Assembly: GCA_021443045.1 (NCBI GenBank)
Contig: JABUUT010000017.1
Span: 46,898 to 54,072, forward strand
DNA: 7,175 nucleotides
Source: Fibrobacteraceae bacterium
GTDB taxonomy: Bacteria; Fibrobacterota; Fibrobacteria; Fibrobacterales; Fibrobacteraceae
Direction of reading: 5' to 3'
The notes under the pieces are model-generated. The model saw nothing but the letters and a program-made list of their open reading frames with translations. It had not been told where the DNA came from and did no database searches. This document shows positions 6,524-7,175 of this stretch, one piece after another. Position 1 is the stretch's first letter, and each line of letters starts with the position of its first letter. A program made the position numbers and the translations under genes.

Positions 6524-6973
6524 ATGGTACTAAACGAAGAAGAAGAATTTCAGTTAAATTGGATTAACAACCATTCCATGCCCAATAAAGACGCCGAGCT
6601 TAAAGCCTTGGAAGAAGCGGAAAGAAAAGTGCAGAGCCGTTTGCCCAAAGGCCGACGGATGCGTCGTAGCCCCAGTGCCTGGGAATTGCCAATGCCAGAA
6701 GATGAAATAGACCTTCATGGGTTTACCGCAGACGAAGCCGCAGAAGCCGTAGAACGCCGCATTGATGATTTACTCATAGCAGGCCTCAGCATTCTCCGCA
6801 TTATTCACGGAGGAGGCAACCCCAGCTATGGAAATGTGAAAAAAATTATAGATAGAAAAGTTCGCACCGAATGGAGCAACAAAGTGGTTTTCTACAAAAC
6901 TGAACCCGACAACGCCGGCTCCAGCATCATGAAAATCGGAAAACCATCACCTAAAACTATACCCAAAAAATAG
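6524..6973 (+). CDS. Small Smr-domain protein
   Basis: A 149-residue protein ending in a Smr domain, the module found alone or at the C-terminus of MutS2 and in other nucleases; stand-alone forms act on DNA or RNA in some organisms. Numbered from ATG 6524: a charged, probably helical leader (1-55), then EIDLHGFTADEA with D-L-H-G at 63-66, IIHGGG with H-G-G-G at 95-98, and NAGSSIMKI near the end. The middle motif reads HGGG, where HGKG is common. The last motif is less glycine-rich than typical, so nuclease activity is not assured. I chose ATG 6524 because a strong GAGGAA (6515-6520) precedes it. The longer frame from ATG 6476 overlaps the acyltransferase by 37 bases and has no ribosome-binding site. 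It lies 11 bases after that gene and closes the cluster. The cellular role is unknown. Confidence 0.82.
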   Translation: MVLNEEEEFQLNWINNHSMPNKDAELKALEEAERKVQSRLPKGRRMRRSPSAWELPMPEDEIDLHGFTADEAAEAVERRIDDLLIAGLSILRIIHGGGNPSYGNVKKIIDRKVRTEWSNKVVFYKTEPDNAGSSIMKIGKPSPKTIPKK

Positions 6974-7006
6974 CGAACCCTTATTTTGGATTATCTGCAA
7001 AAGTAG

Positions 7007-7132
7007 ATGTACAATCTTCATAAAAATGAAATCAGTGATTTTCTATATCGATATCAACTGATGACAGGAACAAATGTAAAAGAATTAAATGTTGCCATAC
7101 TCAATTTTCATTGTAGTGGAATAGTGTCTTAA
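7007..7132 (+). CDS. Small unassigned ORF, 41 codons, doubtful
   Basis: ATG 7007 to TAA 7130-7132 is open and would encode MYNLHKNEISDFLYRYQLMT and 21 more residues. An in-frame TAG sits directly before the ATG, so it is not simply the tail of a longer intact frame. The ribosome-binding site is poor, the DNA is AT-rich, and I recognise no family. It could be a short gene, a degraded gene remnant or chance. It overlaps the end of the putative leftward gene by four bases. Confidence 0.15.
   Translation: MYNLHKNEISDFLYRYQLMTGTNVKELNVAILNFHCSGIVS
7031..7062. other. Imperfect inverted repeat with internal palindrome
   Basis: ATCAGTGAT (7031-7039) can pair with ATCAACTGAT (7053-7062) with one bulged base. 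The loop overlaps the perfect palindrome ATATCGATAT (7045-7054). It lies in the 155-base gap between the Smr gene and the putative leftward gene, where transcripts converge. No U-tract follows on either strand, so it is not a classic terminator. It could be a protein-binding site, an RNA 3'-end structure, or chance. Confidence 0.35.
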
Positions 7133-7175
7133 ATTTCCTTCAGAATTTCCAGGAACTTTTCGCAGGCTTTGTTGA
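7129..7175 (-). CDS. C-terminal tail of an unidentified leftward gene
   Basis: Reading leftward from the right edge, 15 codons (the first incomplete) are open and end at TAA 7131-7129. They encode a tail ending in NKACEKFLEILKEI, an amphipathic, protein-like helix. Base composition is richer in G and C than the adjacent gap, consistent with the change from coding to spacer. It would converge on the Smr cluster. The stretch is too short to name a family, and the call could be wrong. Confidence 0.4.
   Translation of the reverse strand, partial: NKACEKFLEILKEI

Noticed and set aside
1..7175. CRISPR arrays, tRNA or rRNA genes, insertion sequences, defence or toxin-antitoxin systems
   Set aside because: No regularly spaced direct repeats, no tRNA-like CCA-end cloverleaf, and no transposase or nuclease-toxin motifs were seen in any recognised gene. 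I did not find an undescribed system that the sequence supports.

Overview
The window reads as chromosomal DNA of a Gram-negative, probably polysaccharide-degrading bacterium. My best guess is Fibrobacter or a near relative, with moderate confidence. The evidence is indirect: a secreted GH16-type glycan hydrolase at the left edge, a late lipid A-type acyltransferase (so an outer membrane with LPS), a signal-peptide TPR protein with charged linkers, moderate GC coding sequence with AT-rich intergenic gaps, and a eukaryote-like UDP-N-acetylhexosamine pyrophosphorylase. No rRNA, tRNA, CRISPR array, insertion sequence or prophage gene was seen.

Layout from left to right. Bases 1-176 (-) hold the N-terminus of a secreted GH16-family enzyme that leaves the window. 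It diverges, across an 82-base AT-rich gap, from a DHH/DHHA1 phosphoesterase of the NrnA type (259-1203, +). That gene converges on a periplasmic TPR-repeat protein (1248-2591, -). Upstream of the TPR gene, in the same direction, is a small zinc-ribbon protein (2663-3058, -). A 96-base divergent promoter region (3059-3154) then leads into a compact rightward cluster: mraY (3155-4303), a UAP1/AGX-type nucleotidyltransferase (4325-5662), an LpxL/HtrB-like acyltransferase (5694-6512) and a small Smr-domain protein (6524-6973). The gaps in this cluster are 21, 31 and 11 bases. The last 200 bases are AT-rich, with a small unassigned ORF, a hairpin and what looks like the C-terminal tail of a leftward gene.

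The four rightward genes make biological sense as an envelope operon. The UAP-like enzyme would make UDP-GlcNAc, which feeds both the peptidoglycan lipid I step carried out by MraY and lipid A synthesis, where the LpxL-like acyltransferase acts late. The Smr protein has no obvious envelope role and may simply be carried at the operon's end. Two starts are best moved inward: the acyltransferase to ATG 5694 and the Smr gene to ATG 6524, each with a good ribosome-binding site. I see mostly recognisable housekeeping and envelope genes, not a clearly new system. The points most worth checking are the eukaryote-type UAP next to mraY, divergent signature positions in MraY, and homopolymer tracts in the acyltransferase gene.
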